Shown here piece after piece: positions 15,903 to 25,370 of a stretch of 64,000 bases of DNA. How positions within the stretch are numbered: the first letter of the stretch is position 1; every line of letters begins with the position of its first letter. Both the position numbers and the translations under genes were made by a program. Source of the stretch: Streptomyces sp. VRA16 Mangrove soil (GTDB lineage: Bacteria > Actinomycetota > Actinomycetes > Streptomycetales > Streptomycetaceae); the NCBI RefSeq assembly GCF_017377775.1, contig NZ_JAFVLN010000001.1, positions 310,001 through 374,000 of the forward strand, in the 5' to 3' direction. The notes below the pieces were generated by a model, which saw only the letters and a list, made by a program, of their open reading frames with translations, was not told where the DNA came from and did not search any database.

Positions 15903-16862
15903 TCAGTTCTTCACGAGAAGGCCGCGACCGCGCAGCACGCGCCGCTCCAACGGGCTGAAGATGATCAGGTCGATGACGATGCCGACGATCAGGATCAGCA
16001 GGATGGCGAGGAAGACCATCGGCATCGACGAGGCGTTGCGGCCGTTCTCCAGGAGTTGGCCCAGGCCCACGCCGAGGTCGGGCGAGGACGCGATGATCTC
16101 CGCGGCCATCAGCGAACGCCAGGAGAACGCCCAGCCCTGCTTGAGCCCCGCGAGGTAGCCGGGCAGCGCGGCCGGCAGCACCACGTGCCACAGGCCCCGC
16201 ACCCCGGTCGCGCCGAGCGTGCGGCCCGCCCGCAGGAACAGCGGCGGCACCTGATCGACGCCGGAGACCAGGCCGTTGGCGATCGAGGGGACCGCGCCGA
16301 GCAGGATCACCGCGTACATCATCGAATTGTCCAGACCGAGCCAGAGCACCGCGGGCGGCACCCAGGCCACCGACGGCAGGGACTGGAGACCGGACAGGAT
16401 CGGGCCGATCGCCGCGCGCACGAACTTCACGCGCGCCACGAGCAGGCCCAGCGGGGTGCCGATGGCTAGCGCGAAGAGGAAGCCGAGCAGGCCGCGCGAG
16501 ACGCTCGTCCAGATGTAGCCGAGCAACTCGCCCTTGAGCCAGGCGTCCTCGACCTCGTGCCAGACGTCGGCGGGGGCGGGCAGCTTGGTCGGATCGTCGA
16601 CGATCTTGAGCGAGACCAGTGCCTGCCAGAGCACCAGGACCACGAGGACGGCGGTCAGCGGCGGCAGGATCTTCTCGCGGAAGGTCCGGGAGAAGGGGGC
16701 ACGCCCCCGGTGCACCGTCTCCAGGGCGTCCAGTCCGGCTTCGAGACCGGCCAGGTCGTCCGCCTTCGCGGGCGGCTCGGCCAGGACGGCGGTCGGGGCC
16801 GGTGCGGGCGCCGGTATCGCGGTCGATACGGGGGACGGTGGGGTCTTGTCGGTGTCAGCCAT
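15903..16862 (-). CDS. ssuC: ABC transporter permease, SsuC/TauC type (sulfonate/nitrate/taurine)
   Basis: 319 residues. A Pro/Ala-rich cytoplasmic N terminus (SPVSTAIPAPAPAPTAVLAEPP) precedes six predicted transmembrane segments. The EAA loop is LRAGRTLGATGVRGLWHVVLPAALPGYLAGLKQGWAFSWRSLMAAE, the contact with the ATPase. It forms the membrane channel for sulfonate-type solutes. The ATG at 16862 overlaps the ssuB stop by 8 nt, so ssuA-ssuB-ssuC form one operon. The symbol is by family; taurine or nitrate cannot be excluded from sequence, though sulfur context favours sulfonates. Confidence 0.88.
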   Translation of the reverse strand: MADTDKTPPSPVSTAIPAPAPAPTAVLAEPPAKADDLAGLEAGLDALETVHRGRAPFSRTFREKILPPLTAVLVVLVLWQALVSLKIVDDPTKLPAPADVWHEVEDAWLKGELLGYIWTSVSRGLLGFLFALAIGTPLGLLVARVKFVRAAIGPILSGLQSLPSVAWVPPAVLWLGLDNSMMYAVILLGAVPSIANGLVSGVDQVPPLFLRAGRTLGATGVRGLWHVVLPAALPGYLAGLKQGWAFSWRSLMAAEIIASSPDLGVGLGQLLENGRNASSMPMVFLAILLILIVGIVIDLIIFSPLERRVLRGRGLLVKN

Positions 16863-17640
16863 GACGACGGATCTCCCCACGGAGCTGTTCGGTGATCTCG
16901 ACGGAGAGTTCCGCCACGGCCGGGTCCTCGATCCGGCGCTGCTGCGGGAGGTCCACGGTCCACTCGCGGGCGATCCGGCCGGGCCGCGACGACAGCAGCA
17001 CGACACGCTGCGCGAGCCGCACCGCCTCGCGCACGTTGTGCGTGACGAACAGGACGGAGACGTTCGTCTCCGACCAGATCCGCATCAGTTCGCCGTGCAG
17101 GACGTCGCGGGTGATGGCGTCGAGCGCGGCGAACGGCTCGTCCATCAGCAGCAGCGTCGCGTCCTGGGCGAGGGCCCGCGCGAGCGCCACCCGCTGGCGC
17201 ATGCCGCCCGACAGCTCGTGCACGCGCTTGCCGTACGCGCCCTGCAGCCGGACCAGTTCGAGCAGCTCCTCGGCGCGGTCGCGCCGGTCCTGCTTGGGAA
17301 CTCCCCTGAGTTTCAGGGCGAGTTCGATGTTCTTGCCCGCGGACAGCCACGGGAAGAGGGCGTGCTCCTGGAACATCAGGGCGGGGCGCCCCTCGGTCGT
17401 GATGGAGCCGGCCGACGGGGCGTCGAGCCCCGCCACGAGATTGAGCAGCGTCGACTTGCCGCACCCCGAGGCCCCCAGGAGGGTCACGAACTCGCCCGGA
17501 GCGACATCGAGACTGATGTCGTCCAGGACGAGCTGGGGGCCCGCGGGTGTGCCGAAGGACTTCGAGACGTGCGTGATGCGGGCCGCCCGGCCACGCGTGC
17601 CGGTGCCGGTGTCGGCCGCCTTGGTGAGAGCAGTCGCCAT
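16855..17640 (-). CDS. ssuB: ABC transporter ATP-binding protein, SsuB type
   Basis: 261 residues. Walker A GASGCGKSTLLNLVAG, Q-loop FQEHALFPWL, signature LSGGMRQRVALARALAQD, Walker B TLLLMDEPFAALD and H-loop FVTHNVREAVRLAQRVVLLS. Start ATG 17640 follows AGGAGGTGACGACC; a longer in-frame start at 17703 is rejected because the ribosome site lies between. It powers uptake through the SsuC channel. Confidence 0.93.
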   Translation of the reverse strand: MATALTKAADTGTGTRGRAARITHVSKSFGTPAGPQLVLDDISLDVAPGEFVTLLGASGCGKSTLLNLVAGLDAPSAGSITTEGRPALMFQEHALFPWLSAGKNIELALKLRGVPKQDRRDRAEELLELVRLQGAYGKRVHELSGGMRQRVALARALAQDATLLLMDEPFAALDAITRDVLHGELMRIWSETNVSVLFVTHNVREAVRLAQRVVLLSSRPGRIAREWTVDLPQQRRIEDPAVAELSVEITEQLRGEIRRHG

Positions 17641-17692
17641 GGTCGTCACCTCCTGAGGGCCGGGGAGGCCGGGAACTCGAGTGCGTGGGTGG

Positions 17693-18796
17693 TCACTTGA
17701 CACCGAGCCCGGCGTCGTCGACCGGGCTCTCGCCCGCGGCCTTCAGCACCTTGTTCAGCGGCTTCAGGTCGTAGATGCCGGCGAGGTCCGGCTTCTGGAG
17801 GAGGCCCGCCTTCACCGCGTGGGCGGCCTCGCTGTCGAGGGTCGAGGCGAGCGGGTCGTCGGTGAACTCGATGGACTTCCACGCGGGGTCGAGAACGTTC
17901 GGCGGGAGCGCCTTGCCGGAGTCCTTCTCCAGCTGCTTGTTGGCGGCGGCCTTCGCCTCGTCGGGGTGGGCGTCGATCCACTGGTTGGTCTTCACCGAGC
18001 CGCGCAGCACGGCCTCGACGACGTCCGGGTGGGCCTTGAGGAACTTCTGCGACACGATGATGTTCGTGATCACGAACTTCTTGTCGGGCCACAGCGTGGA
18101 CTCGTCGAGCAGCACCTTGCCGCCCTCGGCCACCAGCTTGGACGCGGTCGGCTCCGGCACCCAGGCGCCGTCGATCGAGCCGGACTTGAAGGCGTCCGGG
18201 GTGATCTTGTTGTCGGTGCGGACGACGGAGACATCGCCCTTGCCGGAGTTCGCGTCGACCTTCCAGCCCTGCTCCGCGATCCAGTTCAGGAACGCGACGT
18301 CCTGGGTGTTGCCGAGCTGCGGGGTGGCGATCTTCTTGCCCTTGACGTCGTCCAGGGACTTGATCTTCTTCGGGTCGACGACCAGCTTCACACCGCCGGA
18401 GGCGCTGCCCCCGATGATTCGCAGCGACGTGCCCTTCGACTTGGTGTAGCCGTTGATCGAGGGCGACGGGCCGATCCAGCCGATGTCTATGGACCCGGCG
18501 TTGAGCGCCTCGATCTCCGAGGGCCCGGCGTTGAAGGTGGCGTACTGCGCCTTGGTGCCCTTCAACTCCTTCTGGAAGATGCCCTGTTGGCGTCCGACGA
18601 GAGCCGTTCCATGGGTCAGGTTCCCGAAGTAGCCGATCTTCACGGTGTCGGTGGAGAGGGCCTTGCCCTTGGCGGAGACGTTCTCCTTGGAGCTGTCGTC
18701 GGCGTTCGAGCCGTAGCCGCAGGCGGTGAGCAGCAGGGGGAGCGTGGCGGTGACGGCAAGGGCGCGCAGGGCGGTGAGCGGTCGTGCGGCAGACAC
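17693..18796 (-). CDS. ssuA: sulfonate ABC transporter substrate-binding lipoprotein, SsuA type
   Basis: 367 residues starting at GTG 18796. Lipoprotein signal TATLPLLLTACGYGS with lipobox Cys at about 26. The periplasmic-binding fold follows: VKIGYFGNLTHGTALVGRQQGIFQKELKG, the aliphatic sulfonate/nitrate-type start, then IDIGWIGPSPSINGYTKSKG and DVKGKKIATPQLGNTQDVAFLNWI. It captures the substrate outside the membrane and delivers it to SsuBC. It is preceded by a leader peptide ORF and box B, implying sulfur-responsive control. Confidence 0.92.
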   Translation of the reverse strand: MSAARPLTALRALAVTATLPLLLTACGYGSNADDSSKENVSAKGKALSTDTVKIGYFGNLTHGTALVGRQQGIFQKELKGTKAQYATFNAGPSEIEALNAGSIDIGWIGPSPSINGYTKSKGTSLRIIGGSASGGVKLVVDPKKIKSLDDVKGKKIATPQLGNTQDVAFLNWIAEQGWKVDANSGKGDVSVVRTDNKITPDAFKSGSIDGAWVPEPTASKLVAEGGKVLLDESTLWPDKKFVITNIIVSQKFLKAHPDVVEAVLRGSVKTNQWIDAHPDEAKAAANKQLEKDSGKALPPNVLDPAWKSIEFTDDPLASTLDSEAAHAVKAGLLQKPDLAGIYDLKPLNKVLKAAGESPVDDAGLGVK

Positions 18797-18856
18797 GGAG
18801 GTGTCCTCTCGGGAAAAGGAGGTGTGGTCAAGGCGGTGCGGAGTGCGTGCTGAGCC

Positions 18857-18958
18857 TCAGACCGGCCGACACAGGGAACTGTCGGTACGGCTCAGGTCGA
18901 TGTGGCGGCGCGACGTCAGCACGGGCAACGCGCGGACCGCGCACTTGAGTGCACCCAC
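18857..18958 (-). CDS. putative sulfur-responsive leader peptide (33 aa, RRHIDL motif)
   Basis: GTG 18958 behind GGGAGGGGGG, 33 codons, containing VLTSRRHIDLSRTDSSLCRP near its C terminus. The (S/T)RRHxDLxRxxSxxC pattern is, to my knowledge, the hallmark of actinobacterial leader peptides annotated upstream of sulfur-assimilation operons. The peptide ends about 60 nt before ssuA. The Cys codon near the end fits cysteine-dependent attenuation. Family assignment is from memory. Confidence 0.75.
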   Translation of the reverse strand: MGALKCAVRALPVLTSRRHIDLSRTDSSLCRPV

Positions 18959-18982
18959 GGTTCCCCCCCTCCCGCGATCGCT

Positions 18983-19018
18983 CGATCCCTAGTTTTCCTA
19001 CCGGACTGATAGGGATCG
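18983..19018 (-). promoter_or_regulatory. sulfur-island palindromic box B
   Basis: Inverted repeat CGATCCCTA (18983-18991) / TAGGGATCG (19010-19018) enclosing TTTTCCTACCGG. It shares 18 of 21 bases with box A at 14425-14445, on the same (+) strand, although its gene is on the minus strand. It lies just upstream of the leader peptide of ssuABC. Confidence 0.65.
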
Positions 19019-19144
19019 TGGCAGAAGGATGCGGTCACCCCAAGGGGTGTTTCACATACTGAACACGCCCGTCTCGGCATGCGGGCGTCGCTGGTCGGCG
19101 AGGCCCGCGGCGCACCGGATTCAGCCCCTCGTTCGTCTCGAAAA

Positions 19145-19195
19145 ATACCCCCCGGGGTATCTGTGCTACGGTCGAAGACATACCCCCGGGGGTAA
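19145..19195 (+). promoter_or_regulatory. tandem CstR/CsoR-type operators
   Basis: Two GC-core palindromes 35 bp apart: ATACCCC-CC-GGGGTAT (19145-19160) and the perfect TACCCCCGGGGGTA (19181-19194). CsoR/CstR-family repressors bind such TACCCC..GGGGTA sites, and a CstR-like gene 3 kb away has a third copy at its own promoter. Confidence 0.75.
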
Positions 19196-19219
19196 TTTTC
19201 TCAGCGAAGGGAGCAGGAC

Positions 19220-20578
19220 GTGTTCTTCGTCGACACGATCGAGATGGCGGGGCTCGGCAACCGCTGGTATCTGGCAGGCGGCGAGCGGACGGCCGTGGTG
19301 GTCGACCCGCCCCGCGACATCGACCAGGTCGTCGCGGCGGCCGCGCGGCGCGGGGTGCGGATCTCGCACGTGGTCGAGACGCACCTGCACAACGACTACG
19401 TCACTGGAGGTCTGGAGCTGGCCCGGATCACGGGCGCGGACTACCTCGTGCCGGCCGGGGCGCGTGTCTCCTTCGAGCGGATACCCGTGCGCGACGGCGA
19501 CGTCACGGACCTGGACACGGGCCTGGCGCTGCGCGCGCTGGCCACCCCGGGACACACCCCGCACCACACGTCGTACGTGCTGGAGGAGCAGGGCGCGGCG
19601 GTCGTGGTGTTCACCGGCGGCTCCCTGCTGATCGGCACCGTCGGCCGGCCCGACCTGGTCGAGCCCCGGCTGACGGAGCAGCTGGCCCGCGCCCAGCACG
19701 CCTCCGCGCACCGCCTCGCGGACGAACTGCCCGAGGACACGGCCGTTCTGCCCACCCACGGCTTCGGCAGCTTCTGTTCCTCGGCCCAGGCCGGCGGCGA
19801 CGCCACGACCATCGGCAAGGAGAAGGCGTCCAACGAGGCCCTCACCCGGGACGTCGACACCTTCGTCGCCGAACTGCTGGCCGGCCTGGACGACGTACCC
19901 GCCTACTACGCGCACATGGGCCCGGCCAACGCCGCGGGCCCCGCCCCCGTGGATCTGACCCCGCCCGCCGTCGCGGACGCCGACGAGATCGCCGCGCGCC
20001 TTCAGGCGGGGGAGTGGGTGGTCGATCTGCGCAACCGGGTCGCCTTCGCCGAAGGGCACCTCGCGGGCTCCTTCAACTTCGAGGCGGAGGGACAGCTCGC
20101 CACGTACCTGGCCTGGCTGATCCCGTGGGGCAAGCCCGTCACGCTGCTCGGCGAGTCCGCCGAGCAGATCGCCACCGCCCAGCGCGAACTGGTCCGGGTG
20201 GGCATCGACCGGCCCGCCGCCGCGGCCACGGGCCGCCCCGCCGACTGGGTGCGGGAGGGGGAGGCCCCGGTCTCCTTCCCCCGGGCGACCTTCGCCGACC
20301 TCGCCGCGCGGAACCGCGACGACGTCGTCGTCCTCGACGTGCGCCGGGACTCGGAGCGGGCCGGCGGATACGTCGAGGGCTCGGTCCACATCCCCGTCCA
20401 CACCCTGCACCAGCGCCTCGACGAGGTGCCCGGCGGCCAGGTGTGGGTGCACTGCGCCGGCGGCATGCGCGCCGCGATCGCGGCCTCGCTGCTGGACGCC
20501 GCGGGCCGGGACGTCGTCGCCGTCGACGACTCCTTCGCCGCGGCCGACGCGGCGGGACTCGCCCTGCGGACGCCGTGA
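19220..20578 (+). CDS. MBL-fold hydrolase with two rhodanese domains (persulfide dioxygenase-like)
   Basis: 452 residues from GTG 19220. The N-terminal metallo-beta-lactamase domain of ETHE1/BlhA type has THLHNDYVTGG, TPGHTPHHTSYV and LPTHGFGSFC. The canonical HxHxDH has Tyr in place of the last His. The C-terminal part contains two rhodanese modules: the first (VVDLRNRVAFAEGHLAGSFNFE) lacks a catalytic Cys, and the second (VVLDVRRDSERAGGYVEGSV then VHCAGGMRAAIA) has it. Expected role: oxidation of glutathione- or mycothiol-type persulfide to sulfite with sulfur transfer. Downstream rhodanese and TauE genes support this. Probably repressed by CstR. Confidence 0.9.
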   Translation: MFFVDTIEMAGLGNRWYLAGGERTAVVVDPPRDIDQVVAAAARRGVRISHVVETHLHNDYVTGGLELARITGADYLVPAGARVSFERIPVRDGDVTDLDTGLALRALATPGHTPHHTSYVLEEQGAAVVVFTGGSLLIGTVGRPDLVEPRLTEQLARAQHASAHRLADELPEDTAVLPTHGFGSFCSSAQAGGDATTIGKEKASNEALTRDVDTFVAELLAGLDDVPAYYAHMGPANAAGPAPVDLTPPAVADADEIAARLQAGEWVVDLRNRVAFAEGHLAGSFNFEAEGQLATYLAWLIPWGKPVTLLGESAEQIATAQRELVRVGIDRPAAAATGRPADWVREGEAPVSFPRATFADLAARNRDDVVVLDVRRDSERAGGYVEGSVHIPVHTLHQRLDEVPGGQVWVHCAGGMRAAIAASLLDAAGRDVVAVDDSFAAADAAGLALRTP

Positions 20579-20661
20579 GACGGCGGCCACCGAACTTTCC
20601 GCACCTTCGCCGACGACGCCGGTCGCGTCATCGGCGTGCCGATCAGGAGGCAACAGCCGAG

Positions 20662-21048
20662 ATGAACATCTTCCGACGAGCCCGGGGCGGTCCGGGCCGG
20701 GTGAGCGTGCAGGAGGCGGCGATACGCACCGGGCACGACCATGCCGAGGCTGGCGGCGACGCCGTGCTGCTGGACGTCCGTGAACCCTTCGAATGGCAGG
20801 CGGGCCACGCCCCGCAAGCCGTGCATCTGTCCCTGACCGCGCTGGCCGCCGGGGCGGCGTTGCCCGCTCGCGCGCAGGCGCGGCCCCTGGTCGTGATCTG
20901 TCGCTCCGGCCATCGCTCCCGACAGGCCGCCGAACTGCTCGCCGCGCGCGGCTGCGAAGCCGTCGACGTGGTCGGCGGGATGCGGGACTGGGCCGCCGCG
21001 GGTCTGCCGGTGGTGGACGCGCGCGGACAGAGCGGCACCGTCGCGTGA
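20662..21048 (+). CDS. single-domain rhodanese sulfurtransferase
   Basis: 128 residues. Rhodanese core LLDVREPFEWQAGHAPQAVHLSL and active-site loop VVICRSGHRSRQAAELLAARG with the persulfide-carrying Cys. No signal peptide. Start ATG 20662 with AGGAGG 12 nt upstream. Its stop overlaps the GTG of the exporter (GTGA), so transfer of sulfane sulfur and sulfite export are co-translated. Confidence 0.9.
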   Translation: MNIFRRARGGPGRVSVQEAAIRTGHDHAEAGGDAVLLDVREPFEWQAGHAPQAVHLSLTALAAGAALPARAQARPLVVICRSGHRSRQAAELLAARGCEAVDVVGGMRDWAAAGLPVVDARGQSGTVA

Positions 21049-21791
21049 GTGCCCTGGTCCTCGCCCTCGCCGCCGGTGCCGTGATCGGCCTGGCGCTGGG
21101 CGCGCTCGGCGGTGGCGGCAGCGTACTGGCCGTCCCCGCACTGATCTACCTGCTCGGCTTCGACCCGGTCGGCGCGACGACGGCGAGTCTGGTCATCGTC
21201 ACGCTCACCTCGGTCACCGCACTCGTCGCGCACGGCCGCGACGGCAACGTGCGGTGGCGTACGGGCCTGCTGTTCGCGGCGGCCGGGATCGGCCCCGCGA
21301 TGCTGGGCGGCGCGCTCGCCGCGCGCATCCCCTCGGGCGTACTGACGGCGGCCTTCGCGCTCGTGGCGGGAGCGGCCGCCGTACGCATGCTGCGCTCGCG
21401 GCCGGCCGCGGAAGGCCCGGTCGCGGTGCGGCCGGTGCGGGCGGCGAGTGTCGGCGCGGGCCTGGGCGCGGTCACCGGCGTCCTCGGCGTCGGCGGCGGC
21501 TTCCTCGCCGTACCGGCCCTTGTGGGGGTGCTCGGCCTGCGGATGCGCAACGCCGTGGGCACCAGCCTGCTCGTCATCACCGTCAACTCGCTGGCCGCGC
21601 TGGCCACACGCGCCGGTACGGTCCAGCACCTGGACTGGGCGGTCGTCGGACCGTTCGTCGCGGCGGCCGTGCTCGGCTCCTGGGACGGCAAGCGGCTCTC
21701 CGAGAAGATCTCGGGGAACACGCTTCAGCGCATCTTCGCGGTGCTGCTCCTTGCCGTGGCGGCCTTCATGCTGATCGACGCCCTGCGGTGA
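21045..21791 (+). CDS. TauE/SafE-family sulfite/sulfonate exporter
   Basis: 248 residues, about eight transmembrane helices. Two similar halves each begin with the family Gly-rich motif: IGLALGALGGGGSVLAVPALIYLLGFDPVGAT and GVLGVGGGFLAVPALVGVLGLRMRNAVGTS. Such proteins move sulfite, sulfoacetate or thiosulfate across the membrane. Overlap with the rhodanese gene and CstR sites upstream indicate removal of the sulfite made by the persulfide dioxygenase. Confidence 0.92.
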   Translation: MSALVLALAAGAVIGLALGALGGGGSVLAVPALIYLLGFDPVGATTASLVIVTLTSVTALVAHGRDGNVRWRTGLLFAAAGIGPAMLGGALAARIPSGVLTAAFALVAGAAAVRMLRSRPAAEGPVAVRPVRAASVGAGLGAVTGVLGVGGGFLAVPALVGVLGLRMRNAVGTSLLVITVNSLAALATRAGTVQHLDWAVVGPFVAAAVLGSWDGKRLSEKISGNTLQRIFAVLLLAVAAFMLIDALR

Positions 21792-21809
21792 GCGCCGCGG
21801 CGGGCGCCC

Positions 21810-22964
<1,155 letters not shown>

Positions 22965-22966
22965 TC

Positions 22967-24181
22967 ATGGAGGGGTACGGCTATTTCACCGACGCCCGGC
23001 TCGAAGAACTGCGTCAGGAGGTACGTGCGTTCGCCGAGGCGGAGGTGGCTCCCCAGGTCGCCGGGATGGAGGCGGCGCGCACGGTGGAGGAGAAGCTGGC
23101 CCGGGAGATCGCCCGGCAGGGCTGGATCGGGGTCACCGTCGGACGCGAGTTCGGCGGGATGGGTCTGGGACACCGGGCGAAGACGATCATCGTGGAGGAA
23201 CTGTCCCGGGTCAGCGGCGCGATGGGCGCCATGGCCCAGGCGTCGCAGCTGGGCGTGGCGAAGATCCTGCACTTCGGCAACGCCGCACAGCAGCGGCAGT
23301 GGCTCCCGGCGATCGCCGCCGGTGACTGCCTGCCCACGATCGCGGTGACCGAGCCCCAGTCCGGCGGCCATGTGCTCGGCATGGAGTCCACGGCGCGGCG
23401 CGAGGGCGACTCGTACGTGCTGAACGGGCGCAAGGTGTTCGTCGGCAACAGCCACGTCGGCGACCTGCACGGCGTCGTCGTGCGGACCGGCGAAGGATCC
23501 CGGGGACTGTCCGCGTTCCTGGTCGAGGCCGACCGGCCCGGCTTCTCGCTCGCGCCGCACTCCCCGGCCATGGGTCTGCACGGCTTCTCCTTCGGCGAGC
23601 TGAGGTTCGACGAGTGCCGGGTGCCGGTCGCGAACCGCCTCGGCGAAGAGGGGCAGGGGCTCGAAGTCGCCTATTCCTCCAGCGTGTTGTACGGGCGGGC
23701 CAACCTCACCGCCGTGTCGCTCGGCCTGCACCAGGCGATCGTCGAGGAGACCTGCGCGTACGCCTCCGGGCAGACGCGCTACGGCAAGCCACTGGCCGAA
23801 CTCCCCGTCGTGCAGCAGAAGGTGGGACAGATGCAGTCCCGGCTGATGACCGCCCGCACCCTCGCCTACCACGCGGTGCACCTGCTCGACCTCGGGCTGC
23901 CGTGCGACGCGGAGCTGATGAACGCCAAGGTGGTCAACGTGGAGTCGGCCATGGACTCGGCGCGCACCGCGATGGAGGTGCACGCCGCCATCGGCCTGTC
24001 CGCCGAGCGCGGCCTGGAGCGCATGTACCGCGACGCCGCCCACATCTACGCCCCGGCCGGCACCTCCGACGTGCAGTGGCACCGGCTCGCGCAGGTCGCG
24101 GTGGGATCGGCGCGCGGCGAGCAGTGGTCGGTGCGACTGGCCGCCGCGCTGCGTCAGACGGCGGCGGCCGTCGCGGTGTAG
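22967..24181 (+). CDS. acyl-CoA dehydrogenase family protein
   Basis: 404 residues from ATG 22967 with GGAGGAAGG just upstream. Acyl-CoA dehydrogenase fold in order: N-terminal helices (LEELRQEVRAFAEAEVAPQV, GWIGVTVGREFGGMGLGHRAKTIIVEELSRVSGAMGAM), middle beta domain (TIAVTEPQSGGHVLGMESTARREGDSYVLNGRKVFVGNSHVGD), and C-terminal helices (YGRANLTAVSLGLHQAIVEETCAYASGQTRYGKPLAELPVVQQKVGQMQ, EVHAAIGLSAERGLERMYRDAAHIYAPAGTSDVQ). FAD-dependent oxidation of an acyl thioester is expected. It stands alone, converging on the GAF gene 6 nt away. Substrate unknown. The 22764-22966 gap shows no other gene. Confidence 0.9.
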   Translation: MEGYGYFTDARLEELRQEVRAFAEAEVAPQVAGMEAARTVEEKLAREIARQGWIGVTVGREFGGMGLGHRAKTIIVEELSRVSGAMGAMAQASQLGVAKILHFGNAAQQRQWLPAIAAGDCLPTIAVTEPQSGGHVLGMESTARREGDSYVLNGRKVFVGNSHVGDLHGVVVRTGEGSRGLSAFLVEADRPGFSLAPHSPAMGLHGFSFGELRFDECRVPVANRLGEEGQGLEVAYSSSVLYGRANLTAVSLGLHQAIVEETCAYASGQTRYGKPLAELPVVQQKVGQMQSRLMTARTLAYHAVHLLDLGLPCDAELMNAKVVNVESAMDSARTAMEVHAAIGLSAERGLERMYRDAAHIYAPAGTSDVQWHRLAQVAVGSARGEQWSVRLAAALRQTAAAVAV

Positions 24182-24187
24182 CGATTC

Positions 24188-24757
24188 CTACGGCAGGGGC
24201 TCGCCCGCGCGCCGGTAGATCTGGGCCAGGACCTGGTCCCGGAACTGCTTGATCATCTCCAGGGCGTCACGCGAGGTGTCCAGGGTGCGCGGCTCGGGCC
24301 CGACCGCGCAGACCGTGCCGAGAACGGTCCCGGAACGGTGGTCGATGAGCGGGGCTCCGTAGTAGACGCGGATGCCGAGCTCGTCGACCACCGGGTTCGA
24401 GGAGAACCGGGGCGCGGAGTACACGTCGTGCAGCACGAGCGGCTTGCGGCGCTCCAGGACCGCGGGGCAGTAACCGTGCTCCCGGGACATGATCCGGCCG
24501 ACCGGCGCGGCGGCCTCCGCAGTCGGGTCGCTGGGCGCGTCGGGCGTGTGCAGACCGACGAAGTACTGCTGGTCGGTGATCAGGTTCACCATGGCGTACG
24601 GGGTTCCGGCGGCCTCCGCGAGGCGACGCGCGGCCTCGTCGAACTGCGCGTCGCCCTGGTGCGGATCGAGCCCGAGATCCGCCAGCCGCTCTTCCCGGCG
24701 GGCGAGTTCATGGTCCTGGCCGGGCAGGTGGAGCCCGGAGGCGATGTCAAAAGGCAT
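24188..24757 (-). CDS. GAF-domain protein, fifth gene of the conservon
   Basis: 189 residues. One GAF domain: FDEAARRLAEAAGTPYAMVNLITDQQYFVGLHTPDAP, SREHGYCPAVLERRKPLVLHDVYSAPRFSSNPVVDELGIRVYYGAPLIDHRSGTVLGTVCAVGPEPRTL. No kinase, cyclase or phosphatase domain is attached. The HGYCPAVLERRKPLVLHDV segment is typical of stand-alone Streptomyces GAF proteins that may bind a ligand. It overlaps cvnD by 11 nt, so it is part of the cvn operon and could be an input or output partner. Confidence 0.88.
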   Translation of the reverse strand: MPFDIASGLHLPGQDHELARREERLADLGLDPHQGDAQFDEAARRLAEAAGTPYAMVNLITDQQYFVGLHTPDAPSDPTAEAAAPVGRIMSREHGYCPAVLERRKPLVLHDVYSAPRFSSNPVVDELGIRVYYGAPLIDHRSGTVLGTVCAVGPEPRTLDTSRDALEMIKQFRDQVLAQIYRRAGEPLP

Positions 24758-25370
24758 GGGTGTGAGCTGTCCGTTCGGGGTCGGAGGTCCGGGTCAGCGC
24801 CAGGTGCAGGGCGTGCTCGGTCAGCGTGATCAGGGTGCGCCGGGCGGACGACGTGTCGCGGGCGTCGAACTGCACGACAGGGATCGCGGGGTGCAGCCGG
24901 GCGGCGCCCCGGATCTCGTCCTCGGAGTAGCGGTGGGCGCTGTCGAACTGATTGACCGCGACCACATAGGGCAGCCCGCGGTCGTCGCAGTACTCGACGG
25001 CCGGGAAACAGGCGTCCAGGCGGCGGGTGTCGGCCAGTACGACGGCGCCGATCGCGCCGAGGGCGAGGTCGTCCCACATGAACCAGAACCGGTCCTGGCC
25101 CGGGGTGCCGAACAGCAGCAGCTGCAGATGCCGTCCGGGCAGCGTGATCCGGCCGAAGTCCATGGCCACCGTGGTGGTGGTCTTGTCCTCGCTGCCGGTG
25201 AGCAGGTCGGTGGGGCGGCTCGCCTCGGTGAGCGCCGCCTCGGTGGTGAGCGGTTCGATCTCGCTGGCGGCGGCGACCATGGTGGTCTTGCCGACTCCGA
25301 AGCCGCCCGCGATGAGGATCTTCAGCGGCTCCGGCTCGGGAGCGGGGTCAAAGGGCACGGAGTCCTTCAA
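24747..25370 (-). CDS. cvnD: conservon small GTPase CvnD
   Basis: 207 residues of the MglA-like/Ras-type conservon family: P-loop IAGGFGVGKTTMVAAASEIEPL, TVAMDFGRITL, switch region LLLFGTPGQDRFWFMWDDLALGAIGAVVLADTRRL and base-recognition VVAVNQFD. The GTP switch of a membrane-associated, GPCR-like complex. TTG 25370 has GGAGG 6 nt upstream; GTG 25358 (AAGGA upstream) is equally possible. It overlaps cvnC, implying coupling. Confidence 0.92.
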   Translation of the reverse strand: MKDSVPFDPAPEPEPLKILIAGGFGVGKTTMVAAASEIEPLTTEAALTEASRPTDLLTGSEDKTTTTVAMDFGRITLPGRHLQLLLFGTPGQDRFWFMWDDLALGAIGAVVLADTRRLDACFPAVEYCDDRGLPYVVAVNQFDSAHRYSEDEIRGAARLHPAIPVVQFDARDTSSARRTLITLTEHALHLALTRTSDPERTAHTHAF

